From Bradyrhizobium sp. CCBAU 51627 (GTDB taxonomy: Bacteria > Pseudomonadota > Alphaproteobacteria > Rhizobiales > Xanthobacteraceae): 64,000 bases of DNA. Within the stretch, counting starts at the first letter, position 1. The number at the start of each line of letters is the position of its first letter. The translations under genes and the position numbers were made by a program. The notes under the pieces are model-generated. The model was given only the letters and a program-made list of their open reading frames with translations. It did not search any database and had not been told where the DNA came from. Positions 32,852-40,793 of this stretch are shown piece by piece. The DNA lies in NCBI RefSeq assembly GCF_028128765.1, contig NZ_LBJG01000024.1, positions 1,364,001-1,428,000 of the forward strand, read 5' to 3'.

Positions 32852-32963
32852 CGCTGTCATCGCCCGGCGAAGACCGGGCGATCCAGTATTCCAGAGACAG
32901 CGATGATTGAATCGAGAAGCAGCGGCGTACTGGATGCCCCGGACAAGCCGGGGCATGACAGCG
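32852..32963. repeat. Dispersed palindrome, family B (copy 2 of 2)
   Basis: It matches 19655-19760 in both halves (CTGTCATCGCCCGGCGAAGA then CCGGGCGATCCAGTA; GTACTGGATGCCCCGG and CCGGGGCATGACAGCGG). It occupies most of the 299-bp gap between the VOC gene and the acyl-CoA dehydrogenase gene, both on the minus strand. The rest of the gap (32680-32851) shows no gene. Confidence 0.85.
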
Positions 32964-32978
32964 GTGGTTGCAGCGGAA

Positions 32979-33359
32979 TCAGTTCGGCATCCGGTGCATC
33001 GCACAGATCTTGTTGCCGTCGAGGTCACGCAAATAGGCGAGATACAGCTTCACGCCCGAACCTTCGCGCACACCGGGCGGATCTTCGATCGAAGTGCCGC
33101 CGGCTGCGATGCCGGCCGCATGCCACGCCTCGACCTGCTCCGGCGAGTTGGCAGCAAAGCCGATGGTGCCGCCGTTCGCGCACGTCGCCGGTTCGCCGTT
33201 GATCGGCTTCGACACCGAGAACACGCCGGTCTTGGTGATGTAGAAGATGCGGTGGCCGTCGACCCTGGCCGGCCGCACCTCGAGCGTGCCGAGCAGCTTG
33301 TCGTAGAAGGTCTTGGCCTTGTCGAGGTCGTTGGTGCCGATCATGACATGTGAGAACAT
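32979..33359 (-). CDS. VOC family (glyoxalase/bleomycin resistance-like) protein
   Basis: A 126-residue vicinal-oxygen-chelate protein made of two beta-alpha-beta-beta-beta units: MFSHVMIGTNDLDKAKTFYD with a metal-type His4, and the second unit near GGTIGFAANSPEQVEAWH, ending DLDGNKICAMHRMPN. An AAAGGAGGGG site precedes the ATG. It lies 27 bases after the SDR gene at 33387 and so is in its operon. VOC proteins include epimerases, lyases and dioxygenases; here an isomerase acting on an acyl-CoA intermediate is one option, not shown. Confidence 0.85.
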   Translation of the reverse strand: MFSHVMIGTNDLDKAKTFYDKLLGTLEVRPARVDGHRIFYITKTGVFSVSKPINGEPATCANGGTIGFAANSPEQVEAWHAAGIAAGGTSIEDPPGVREGSGVKLYLAYLRDLDGNKICAMHRMPN

Positions 33360-33386
33360 TTGCCCCTCCTTTAATGGTTGTCGAAA

Positions 33387-34166
33387 TCAAAACGCCGTAT
33401 AGCCGCCGTCGATCACGAACGTATCCGCGGTGTGATACGACGACGCCTTGCTCATCAGGTACACCGCGATGCCGCCGAAATCGGATGCCTCGCCGAAGCG
33501 GCGCATCGGAATCCGCGGCATCACGTTGGCGACGAATTTTTCGTTGGCCATCAGACCCGCCGTCATATCGCTCTTGATCCAGCCGGGCAGGATCGCATTG
33601 GCGGTGACGCCGTGGCGGGCGAGCTCGACGCCGAGCGCGCGCACCAGCGCGTTGATCGCGGCCTTGGTCGCAGCATAATGCTCGTTGCGGGCGGTGCCGA
33701 AGATCGAGGCGAGGCTCGAGGTCGCGACCAGCCGGCCGAAAGGATCGCCGGCATTGGCGCGCTCGGTCATGTGCTTTGCGGCCGCTTGAAAAGCGTGGAA
33801 CACGCCGTCGAGATTGGTCGCAAACATCGTGCGCCATTCCTCCTCGGTGCGCTCGATGAAGGACCTGCGGCCGCCGCCGCCGATGCCGGCGTTGGCGAAG
33901 CAGCCGTCGACCCGGCCGAAAATGTCGAGGGTCGCCTTCATCGCCGCATTGACCGAGGCGGGATCGGTGACGTCGCAGACGCGTATATCGACCTTGCCTG
34001 ACAGCCCCGCCATGCTTGCGGCAGCTGCCTTGTTCTTGTCGGCATTGCGGCCCCAGATCGAGACGTTACAGCCCTGGCCCGCGAGCGCCTGTGCAATGCC
34101 AAGTCCGATGCCGCCATTGCCGCCGGTGATCACGGCGACGCGGCCGGAGAGGTCGAAGAGATTCAT
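33387..34166 (-). CDS. SDR family oxidoreductase (3-hydroxyacyl/4-hydroxyacyl dehydrogenase candidate)
   Basis: A 259-residue classical SDR. Cofactor site RVAVITGGNGGIGLGIAQAL, strand-4 motif GCFANAGIGGGG, and the catalytic YxxxK in NEHYAATKAAINALVRALG with Ser in ATSSLASIFG are all present. GAGGAAA precedes ATG 34166; the longer open frame adds a stretch unlike any SDR start. It is the first gene of the SDR-VOC unit and is divergent from the enoyl-CoA hydratase/kinase/DUF6285 operon. In the levulinate pathway of Pseudomonas an SDR (LvaD) makes the 4-hydroxyacyl-CoA; this gene could fill that place. Confidence 0.9.
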   Translation of the reverse strand: MNLFDLSGRVAVITGGNGGIGLGIAQALAGQGCNVSIWGRNADKNKAAAASMAGLSGKVDIRVCDVTDPASVNAAMKATLDIFGRVDGCFANAGIGGGGRRSFIERTEEEWRTMFATNLDGVFHAFQAAAKHMTERANAGDPFGRLVATSSLASIFGTARNEHYAATKAAINALVRALGVELARHGVTANAILPGWIKSDMTAGLMANEKFVANVMPRIPMRRFGEASDFGGIAVYLMSKASSYHTADTFVIDGGYTAF

Positions 34167-34332
34167 GGCACATTTCCTCTTCCTGGTGCGCGGCGCACCA
34201 GCCGCTGCGCACAAGATTGCCTGCTATACGCCGATCACCATGGACAAGACCGTGCCAAAAATCAAATATGCGCCCCGGCAAAATTAATTCCGGCCTGCGA
34301 AACTGACGCGGGCCGCAACGCACGAGGAAACC

Positions 34333-35121
34333 ATGCAGTTCAAACACGTCACGCTCGATTTCGATGGCTTGGTCGCAATTCTCAAGCTCGACCATCAGGA
34401 GGTGATGAACGCAGTCTCCGTTGACATGCTGGGCGGTCTTGCCGAGGCGCTCGATGCGATCGAGGAGAAGAAGGACGAGGTGCGCTGCGTCGTGCTGACC
34501 GGCGCGGGCCGCGCGTTCTGCACGGGCGCGAATTTGCAAGGGCGCAACAACCAATCGAAGAAGACCAAGGCCGGCCTGACGCTCGAGACCGGCTTTCATC
34601 CGTTCCTGCGCCGCATCCGCAATCTGCACTGTCCGATTGTCACTGCGGTGAACGGCCCGGCCGCCGGCGCGGGCATGAGCTTCGCGCTGCTCGGCGACAT
34701 GATTTTGTGCGCGCGTTCCTCGTACTTCCTGCAGGCCTTCCGCCGCATCGGCCTGGTGCCGGATTGCGGCTCGACCTGGCTCTTGCCGCGCCTCATCGGC
34801 CGCGCGCGCTCGATCGAATTGTCGCTGATGGGCGAGCGCCTGCCGGCCGAGAAGGCGCTGGAATGGGGCCTCGTCAACCGCGTCTATGATGACGGCGTGC
34901 TGATGGAAGAGGCGATGAAGCTCGCGCGCGAGCTCGCCAGCGGTCCGACGGTCGCACTATCGCTGATCCGCAAGCTCTACTGGGACAGCCCGGAAAACTC
35001 CTTCGAGGATCAGCTCAATCTCGAATTCCAGTGTCAGCTCCGCGCCGGCGATACCCAGGACTTCCGCGAGGGCGTCGGCGCGTTCCTGGAGAAGCGGCCC
35101 GCGCAGTTCAAAGGCAAATGA
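34333..35121 (+). CDS. Enoyl-CoA hydratase/isomerase (crotonase family)
   Basis: A 262-residue crotonase-fold enzyme. Oxyanion-hole segments are GAGRAFCTGANLQG and NGPAAGAGMSFALLGD. The second acid position falls in FRRIGLVPDCGSTWLLPRL, with Asp as in PaaG/PaaJ-like isomerases, while the first hydratase Glu is not evident. It therefore may be an isomerase or a hydratase. Its stop overlaps the start of the APH-type kinase (ATGA), so the two are translationally coupled. Confidence 0.9.
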   Translation: MQFKHVTLDFDGLVAILKLDHQEVMNAVSVDMLGGLAEALDAIEEKKDEVRCVVLTGAGRAFCTGANLQGRNNQSKKTKAGLTLETGFHPFLRRIRNLHCPIVTAVNGPAAGAGMSFALLGDMILCARSSYFLQAFRRIGLVPDCGSTWLLPRLIGRARSIELSLMGERLPAEKALEWGLVNRVYDDGVLMEEAMKLARELASGPTVALSLIRKLYWDSPENSFEDQLNLEFQCQLRAGDTQDFREGVGAFLEKRPAQFKGK

Positions 35122-36104
35122 TCGAGGCGGAACTTTCACGCAGCGTTACGCGCTGGTGCCCGGGCGCGACCGGCGTCACCGGCGCGGCCAAATTGTCGGG
35201 CGGCGCCAGTCAGGAAACCTGGCGGTTCGATATAACACATCCCGACGGGCCGATCGGCGCGATCCTGCGCCGCTCGCCGAAGGGCTACGGCGCGGCCCCG
35301 ACGCGCGCGGCCGGCCTTGCAGCCGAAGCGCGGTTAATGCAGCTCGCTTATGACGCGGGCGTGCCGTCGCCACGCGTGATGCATGTGCTGACACCGGAGG
35401 ATGATCTCGGCACCGGTTTCATCATGCAGCGCGTCGAGGGTGAGACCATCGCGCGCAAGATTCTTCGCGATGATGAGTTCGCAGCGGTGCGCCCGCGTCT
35501 CGCGGGGCAGATCGGTGGCATTCTCGCAGCTCTTCATCGATTGGCGCTGGACCAATTGCCCGAGCTGCGCAGCCGCGGCGCGACCCAAGAGATCTCCGAG
35601 TTCGAGCGCGACTATCGCAGCCTGAACTGGCCGAAGCCCGTGTTCGAGCTGGCGCTGCGGTGGCTGCGCGACCACGATCCCGGCCCCTCCGGCGAGACCA
35701 CGCTGGTGCATGGCGATTTCCGCAACGGCAACCTCATCATCGGCGCCGAAGGCGTCCGCGCCGTGCTCGACTGGGAGCTCGCTCATCTCGGTGACCCCAT
35801 GGAGGATCTCGGCTGGGTCTGCGTCAACTCCTGGCGCTTCGGCGAGATCGACAAGCCCGTCGGCGGCTTTGGTTCGCGTGAGGAGCTGCTCGCCGGCTAT
35901 GAGGCCGCTGGCCGCAGGGTTGATCCTGAACGCGTAAAATTCTGGGAAGTGATGGGGACGCTGCGTTGGGGCATCATGTGCGGCGGCATGATGCAGCGGT
36001 TTCGCCAGGGGCCTGACCATTCGATGGAGCGCGCCATGATTGGTCGCCGCGCCAGCGAAACCGAGATCGATCTGTTGCGGCTGCTGGCGCCGCGGGGAGG
36101 TTAG
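35118..36104 (+). CDS. APH-type phosphotransferase, LvaA/ACAD10-11 kinase-domain-like
   Basis: A 328-residue protein-kinase-like phosphotransferase of the aminoglycoside phosphotransferase superfamily. It opens LSGGASQETWRFDI, has the catalytic loop VHGDFRNGNL (His198, Asp200, Asn205) and the metal Asp in LDWELAHLGDPMEDLGW (Asp218). The conserved DxxEDLGW ending is the one found in kinases that act on hydroxyacyl-CoA, such as LvaA of Pseudomonas and the kinase half of ACAD10/11. ATG at 35118 overlaps the hydratase stop. The DUF6285 gene begins 2 bases after its stop. Antibiotic resistance is very unlikely in this context. Confidence 0.9.
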   Translation: MIEAELSRSVTRWCPGATGVTGAAKLSGGASQETWRFDITHPDGPIGAILRRSPKGYGAAPTRAAGLAAEARLMQLAYDAGVPSPRVMHVLTPEDDLGTGFIMQRVEGETIARKILRDDEFAAVRPRLAGQIGGILAALHRLALDQLPELRSRGATQEISEFERDYRSLNWPKPVFELALRWLRDHDPGPSGETTLVHGDFRNGNLIIGAEGVRAVLDWELAHLGDPMEDLGWVCVNSWRFGEIDKPVGGFGSREELLAGYEAAGRRVDPERVKFWEVMGTLRWGIMCGGMMQRFRQGPDHSMERAMIGRRASETEIDLLRLLAPRGG

Positions 36105-36106
36105 GC

Positions 36107-36484
36107 ATGCAGGATGAACCGACGCCGATCGAGCTGACCAGAGCGGTCGGCGATTTCCTCCGCAATGACATCGCGCCGCTGATCTCCGGCCATCAGGCTT
36201 TCAAGCTGCGCGTCGCCATCAACATCCTCGATCTCGTCGCGCGGCAGCTGACGCTGGAAGAGGCGAGCGATGCGAGGGAGGTAGCGCGCCTGCGCGCGCT
36301 GCTTGGTATCGACGGATCTGTGGTCGATCTCAATCGCGTGCTCGCCGAGCGGATCGCCAAGGGCGAGGTTGATCTCGCGACGCCCGGTCTTGCCGAGCAT
36401 CTCTGGGCCACCACCATGGACAAGCTCGCAGTCGATCAGCCGAACTATGGGTCCTACAAGCGGGAGCTGGGGCGGGGCGGGTAG
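36107..36484 (+). CDS. DUF6285 protein, candidate LvaB-like partner of the kinase
   Basis: A 125-residue, mostly helical cytoplasmic protein. The visible pattern is PTPIELTRAVGDFLRNDIAP, FKLRVAINILDLVARQL and a second half around LRALLG and WATTMDKLAVDQPNY. I recognise it as DUF6285, a family that sits next to APH-type kinases. In Pseudomonas putida the small protein LvaB is needed for LvaA kinase activity; I infer an equal role here from gene order (2-bp gap) and size. The function is otherwise unknown. Confidence 0.82.
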   Translation: MQDEPTPIELTRAVGDFLRNDIAPLISGHQAFKLRVAINILDLVARQLTLEEASDAREVARLRALLGIDGSVVDLNRVLAERIAKGEVDLATPGLAEHLWATTMDKLAVDQPNYGSYKRELGRGG

Positions 36485-36493
36485 CTGTCTCCT

Positions 36494-36580
36494 CGTCATT
36501 GCGAGGAGCTCTTGCGACGAAGCAATCCAGACTTTCTCCGCGGAAAGATTCTGGATTGCTTCGCTGCGCTCGCAATGACG
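36494..36580. repeat. Dispersed palindrome, family A (copy 4 of 5)
   Basis: A family A copy between the convergent DUF6285 and enoyl-CoA hydratase genes. Its left arm contains CGTCATTGCGAGGAGCTCTT then GCGACGAAGC, the same insert-bearing variant as copy 5 at 61623-61709. Confidence 0.9.
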
Positions 36581-36594
36581 CCGGAAAGGACCGC

Positions 36595-37374
36595 CTACTT
36601 CCCCATCCATTTCGGTGGCCGCTTCTCCGCGAACGCCTTTGGTCCCTCGATGTAATCCTGTGAGGCCACCATCGCCTGCACCGCCGGATACTCCCGTTGT
36701 TCCGTGATCGCCTGCTCCAGCGAGACGCCGAGCCCCTTCTGGATCGCCTGCTTCGAGGCCCGGATCGACATCGGCGAGTTCTTGGTGATCATCTCGGCCC
36801 AGCGCAGCGCGGCCGCGAGCGCCTCGCCCTGCGGCACCACCTCGTTGACGAAGCCGAGCTCACGGCCTTCCCTGGCGCTGACATGACGCGCGGTGAGGAT
36901 CATGCCCATGGCGCGCTTCAGGCCGATCTGCCGCGGCAGCCTATGCAGGCCGCCCGCGAGCGCGGCGAGGCCAACGCGCGGCTCCGGCAGTGCGAAGGTC
37001 GCATTCTCCGACGCAATGATGAGGTCGCAGGCCAGCGCGATCTCGAAGCCGCCGCCCATGGCGACGCCGTTCACCGCGGCGATGATCGGCTTGTCGCAGT
37101 CGAATCGCGAAGTGAGACCTGCAAATCCGCCCTTGTCCCAGCCGCGTTTGCCGCCGGCGGCTTGCCACTTCAGATCGTTGCCGGCGCAGAATGCCTTGTC
37201 GCCGGCGCCGGTGACGATTGCGACCCATTGCGCAGGATCTGCGGAAAAATCGTCGAACACCTTGTTGAGCTCGAAATGCGCATCAATGTGCAGCGCGTTG
37301 TAGACCTCAGGCCGCGACAGCGTGACGATCGTGATCGGCCCCTTGCGTTCCACCTTGGAAAATTTCAGCTCCAT
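36595..37374 (-). CDS. Enoyl-CoA hydratase (crotonase family)
   Basis: A 259-residue crotonase. Oxyanion-hole segments are GAGDKAFCAGNDLKW and NGVAMGGGFEIALACDLIIA, and an acidic residue lies in ALPEPRVGLAALAGGLHRLP. The end has KRPPKWMGK, a common tail. A Met 14 codons upstream exists in the open frame, but ATG 37374 has a GGAG before it and gives the family start. It is divergent from the acyl-CoA dehydrogenase gene at 37588, with a 213-bp gap for promoters. The exact enoyl-CoA is unknown. Confidence 0.9.
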   Translation of the reverse strand: MELKFSKVERKGPITIVTLSRPEVYNALHIDAHFELNKVFDDFSADPAQWVAIVTGAGDKAFCAGNDLKWQAAGGKRGWDKGGFAGLTSRFDCDKPIIAAVNGVAMGGGFEIALACDLIIASENATFALPEPRVGLAALAGGLHRLPRQIGLKRAMGMILTARHVSAREGRELGFVNEVVPQGEALAAALRWAEMITKNSPMSIRASKQAIQKGLGVSLEQAITEQREYPAVQAMVASQDYIEGPKAFAEKRPPKWMGK

Positions 37375-37587
37375 CGCGCGTTCTCCGCATTTTCTCGTCA
37401 GGAATATCGGGGTCATACTACCGCGCGTGGGCGCCGGCGCGCCATCGAATTGCGCGGGTGCGCTTTGCGCGCGTCACACGTCTCGGCTTGCTTGACTTGC
37501 GCGCGCTCTTCTCACCTTAATCGTGCGAAGCAAAGACGCCCCTAGCGCCTTAACGCAAACGACAAGAATCAATCCGGGAGAGAAGCT

Positions 37588-38862
37588 GTGGATTTCTCAT
37601 TGCCTGCCGATCTCGTCGCCTATCTGGGAGAGCTCGATCGTTTCATCGAACGCGAGATCAAGCCGCTGGAAGAGGCCGACGACAACATCCGCTTCTTCGA
37701 TCATCGCCGCGAATGGGCGCGCACCGATTTCGAGAATGGCGGCCTGCCGCGGCACGAATGGGAAGCACTTCTGCGCAATGCGAAGGATCTCGCCGATGCC
37801 GCTGGGCATCTGCGCTTTCCAGTGCCGAGGCAATATGGCGGCAGGGACGGCTCCAATCTCTGGATGGCCGTGATCCGCGAGCACTTTGCGGCCAAGGGTC
37901 TCGGCCTGCACAACGACCTGCAGAACGAGCATTCGATCGTCGGCAATTTCCCCATCGTCACCATGCTCGACCGCTACGGCCGCGACGACCAGAAGGCGAT
38001 GATCGACGATTCGATCAGGGGCAAATATCGCATCACGTTTGGATTGACCGAGCCGCATCACGGCTCGGACGCGACCCACATGGAGACGCGTGCGGTGCCT
38101 GCTGTCAGAGACAACGTCAAGGGCTGGATCATCAATGGCGAGAAGATGTGGACGACGGGCATGCACGTCGCCACGCATTGCGCGCTGTTCGCACGCACGT
38201 CAGGCAATGACGGCGATGCCCGCGGCATCACCTGCTTCCTGGTGCCCGCCAGGAGCCACGGCGTCAAGGTCGAGGAATACATGTGGACCTTCAACATGCC
38301 GACTGATCATCCCCGCGTCAGCTTCACGGATGTGTTCGTGCCCGAGGATGCGCAGTTCGGCGAAGTCGGCCGCGGCCTGTCGCTGGCGCAATGTTTCGTG
38401 CATCAGAACCGCATTCGCCAGGCCGCGAGCTCGCTGGGCGCGGCCGTGTACTGCATCAACGAGAGCGTCAAATACGCGCGCGAGCGCAAGCCGTTCGGCA
38501 AGGCGCTGGCCGAGAATCAGGCGATCCAGTTCCCGCTGGTCGAGCTTGCCACGCAAGCCGAGATGCTGCGCCTGTTGATCCGCAAGACCGCCTGGGAGAT
38601 GGATCAGCTCACCGAGGAGCAGATCGAGCGCACGCTCTCCGACCGCGTCTCCATGTGCAATTACTGGGCAAACCGCCTCTGCTGCGAATCCGCCGACCGC
38701 GCCATGCAGGTCCACGGCGGTATGGGCTACTCACGCCACAAGCCGTTCGAGCACATCTACCGCCACCATCGCCGCTACCGCATCACCGAAGGCAGCGAGG
38801 AGATCCAGATGCGGAAAGTGGCAGGGTTCTTGTTCGGCTATATGGGGCCGGGGAAGCATTGA
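37588..38862 (+). CDS. Acyl-CoA dehydrogenase family protein
   Basis: A 424-residue acyl-CoA dehydrogenase. The flavin segments are FGLTEPHHGSDATHM and WIINGEKMWTTGMHVATHC, the substrate helix has RIRQAASSLGAAVYC, and the C-terminal loop YRHHRRYRITEGSEEIQMRK carries the TEG Glu expected for the catalytic base. GTG start behind GGGAGAGAAGCT. Unlike the enzyme at 31402 it has the standard Glu loop, so the two dehydrogenases likely act on different acyl-CoAs. It lies between a divergent hydratase and a convergent acyl-CoA ligase. Confidence 0.9.
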   Translation: MDFSLPADLVAYLGELDRFIEREIKPLEEADDNIRFFDHRREWARTDFENGGLPRHEWEALLRNAKDLADAAGHLRFPVPRQYGGRDGSNLWMAVIREHFAAKGLGLHNDLQNEHSIVGNFPIVTMLDRYGRDDQKAMIDDSIRGKYRITFGLTEPHHGSDATHMETRAVPAVRDNVKGWIINGEKMWTTGMHVATHCALFARTSGNDGDARGITCFLVPARSHGVKVEEYMWTFNMPTDHPRVSFTDVFVPEDAQFGEVGRGLSLAQCFVHQNRIRQAASSLGAAVYCINESVKYARERKPFGKALAENQAIQFPLVELATQAEMLRLLIRKTAWEMDQLTEEQIERTLSDRVSMCNYWANRLCCESADRAMQVHGGMGYSRHKPFEHIYRHHRRYRITEGSEEIQMRKVAGFLFGYMGPGKH

Positions 38863-38875
38863 GGCTTGCACAGTC

Positions 38876-38967
38876 TCGCAGGATGGGCAAAGCGAAGCGT
38901 GCCCACCACCTCTCGCTAATCTGGAAGAACGGTGGGCACGGCGCTTTGAGCCTTTGCCCACCCTACG
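38876..38967. repeat. Intergenic inverted repeat with GGGTGGGC-type arms
   Basis: The left arm CGCAGGATGGGCAAAGCGAA then GCGTGCCCACC pairs with GGTGGGCACGGCGCTTTGAG then CCTTTGCCCACCCTACG across a short centre. It fills the gap between the convergent dehydrogenase and ligase genes. Similar GTGGGCAAAGGC palindromes are, from memory, abundant in Bradyrhizobium. Confidence 0.8.
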
Positions 38968-38977
38968 GCACCGCCGA

Positions 38978-40555
38978 TCAATTCACCCGTCTTTCCTTCC
39001 CCGCCCAATACGGCTCGCGCAGCTGCCGCCGCAGGATCTTGCCTGACGGATTCCTCGGCAGCGCCGGCAGGAACTCCACACTCTTGGGCGTCTTGTAGCC
39101 GGCGATGCGTTCGCGGGTGAAATTGATGATGTCGGTGGCGGTGGCCTGCTTGCCGGGCTTCATCACCACGACGGCCTTGACCGCCTCGCCCCAGATCTCG
39201 TCGGGTACGCCGATGACGGCGGCCTCGGCGACATCGGGGTGATCGCACAGCGCGCTCTCGACCTCGGCGGGATAGATGTTCTCGCCGCCGGAGATGATCA
39301 TGTCCTTGATGCGGTCGTGGATGTAGAGATAGCCGTCCTCATCCATGTAGCCGGCATCGCCCGTGCGCAGCCAGCCGTCGCTGCGCAGCGTCGCGGCGGT
39401 CGCTTCGGGCAGATTCCAGTAGCCCGCCATGTTCGAGCCCGAGCGCGTCGCAATCTCGCCAACCTGGCGCGGCGGCAGCGGCTTGCCGTCGGCGTCGAGG
39501 ATGGCGAGCTCGATGCCCGGCAGCGCCTTACCGGCCGAGCGCATCCGCTCGAGACCTTCGACGTGATCTTCGGGCGGCAGCGCGACGATGGTGCCGGTCG
39601 TCTCGGTCATGCCATACATCTGCACGAAGCCGCATTTAAAGACCTCGAGACATTCCTTCAGCAGAGCCGCCGGAATCGGGGAGGCGCCATAGAGCATGTA
39701 TTTGAGCCTGGAGAAATCGACCGTCTTCGCGCGCGGCTGCCGCACCACGAACTGCATCGCCGCCGGCACCATGAATAGTTTCGTGATGCCGGACTGCTCG
39801 AAGAAATCCAGCACCTTGGCCGGATCGAACTCCCGCGCGATCACGCCTCGGGCGCCGTGGTAGAGCCCCATCACGCCCCAGCCGGAGCCGCCGATGTGGA
39901 AGATTGGCATCGCCACCAGCGAGACGTCATCGGTCGACCACCGGTTCCACTCCGGCTTGTCCTCGGCATTGCCGGTCTGCACGAGATTGAGGAAATTCGC
40001 GTGGCTCAGCATGGCGCCCTTCGGCTTGCCCGTCGTGCCTGACGTGTAGAGCTGGATTGCGATGTCCTTCGTGTCGATCGGTACGTTCGGATCATCGCCG
40101 CTCTGCGCATCGCGCCAGGCGGTGAAATCCTGCCACTCCGGCGCGCCGCCTTCGGTGGTGATGATGGTGCGTACGCCCGGAAGCTGGTCCCTGATCTGGC
40201 GAACCAGGGTGATGAATTCCGGCCCGACGAACAGCACCGGCGCCTTGCAGTCGGCGACGATGAAGGCGACCTCAGGCCCGGCGAGCCGCCAGTTCACAGG
40301 CGCCATCACCACGCCGGCCTTCATCGCGCCCATCAGCAGCTCGAAATAGATGTCGCTGTTCTTGCCGAGATAGGCGATGCGGTCACCCTTCTTCACGCCC
40401 ATCGCGATCAGGGCATTGGCGACCTTGTTGGTCCTGACGTCGAATTCGGCGAAGCTGGTGGCGTGGCCCTCGAACTCGTAGGCGATGGCATCGCCGCGGC
40501 TTTTCGCGCGCTCGCGCACCATGTCGGCGAGATCAGCCAATCGCTGTGTGGACAT
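38978..40555 (-). CDS. Acyl-CoA ligase (AMP-forming, class I adenylate-forming enzyme)
   Basis: A 525-residue adenylate-forming ligase. The P-loop-like motif is YTSGTTGKPKGAMLSHANFL, with A5 MYGMTETTG, the hinge/A8 region YIHDRIKDMIISGGENIYP and the catalytic Lys in NPSGKILRRQL. It activates a carboxylic acid to acyl-AMP and then acyl-CoA; the pocket sequence does not tell chain length. GGGAGAGAC precedes ATG 40555. In the levulinate-type pathway proposed for this region, LvaE is a ligase of this class. Confidence 0.9.
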   Translation of the reverse strand: MSTQRLADLADMVRERAKSRGDAIAYEFEGHATSFAEFDVRTNKVANALIAMGVKKGDRIAYLGKNSDIYFELLMGAMKAGVVMAPVNWRLAGPEVAFIVADCKAPVLFVGPEFITLVRQIRDQLPGVRTIITTEGGAPEWQDFTAWRDAQSGDDPNVPIDTKDIAIQLYTSGTTGKPKGAMLSHANFLNLVQTGNAEDKPEWNRWSTDDVSLVAMPIFHIGGSGWGVMGLYHGARGVIAREFDPAKVLDFFEQSGITKLFMVPAAMQFVVRQPRAKTVDFSRLKYMLYGASPIPAALLKECLEVFKCGFVQMYGMTETTGTIVALPPEDHVEGLERMRSAGKALPGIELAILDADGKPLPPRQVGEIATRSGSNMAGYWNLPEATAATLRSDGWLRTGDAGYMDEDGYLYIHDRIKDMIISGGENIYPAEVESALCDHPDVAEAAVIGVPDEIWGEAVKAVVVMKPGKQATATDIINFTRERIAGYKTPKSVEFLPALPRNPSGKILRRQLREPYWAGKERRVN

Positions 40556-40644
40556 GTCTCTCCCGTAGCGTTTTGTTTTTGTGCCGGAGAGTGTGGCGTC
40601 ATCCGCGGGGGAAGACAAGATGGGGGAGGGGCGGTGGTTGTTTC

Positions 40645-40789
40645 CGTGTCCCGGGCGCGCTGCAGCGCCCTTGCGCTGCTGCGCAGACCCGGGACCCATG
40701 TTGCTGCTGCGCGCAAGGAGGGATGGGCCCCGGCTCAGCAGCGCACCACGCCGAAAGCGGCGTGCTGCGCTGCGTCCGGGGCACGAGAG
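40645..40789. repeat. Dispersed GC-rich palindromic repeat (long family), second copy
   Basis: Related to 37-186 in opposite orientation, and its ends match the short element at 5824-5883 (GTGTCCCGG...CCGGGGCACGAGAG). It fills most of the gap between two minus-strand genes, the SDR upstream end and the ligase start. Confidence 0.7.
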
Positions 40790-40793
40790 AGCG

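Noticed and set aside
35118..36104. Antibiotic resistance (aminoglycoside kinase) reading of the APH-type gene
   Set aside because: The HGDxRxxN and EDLGW pattern, the coupled crotonase and the DUF6285 partner point to hydroxyacyl-CoA metabolism.
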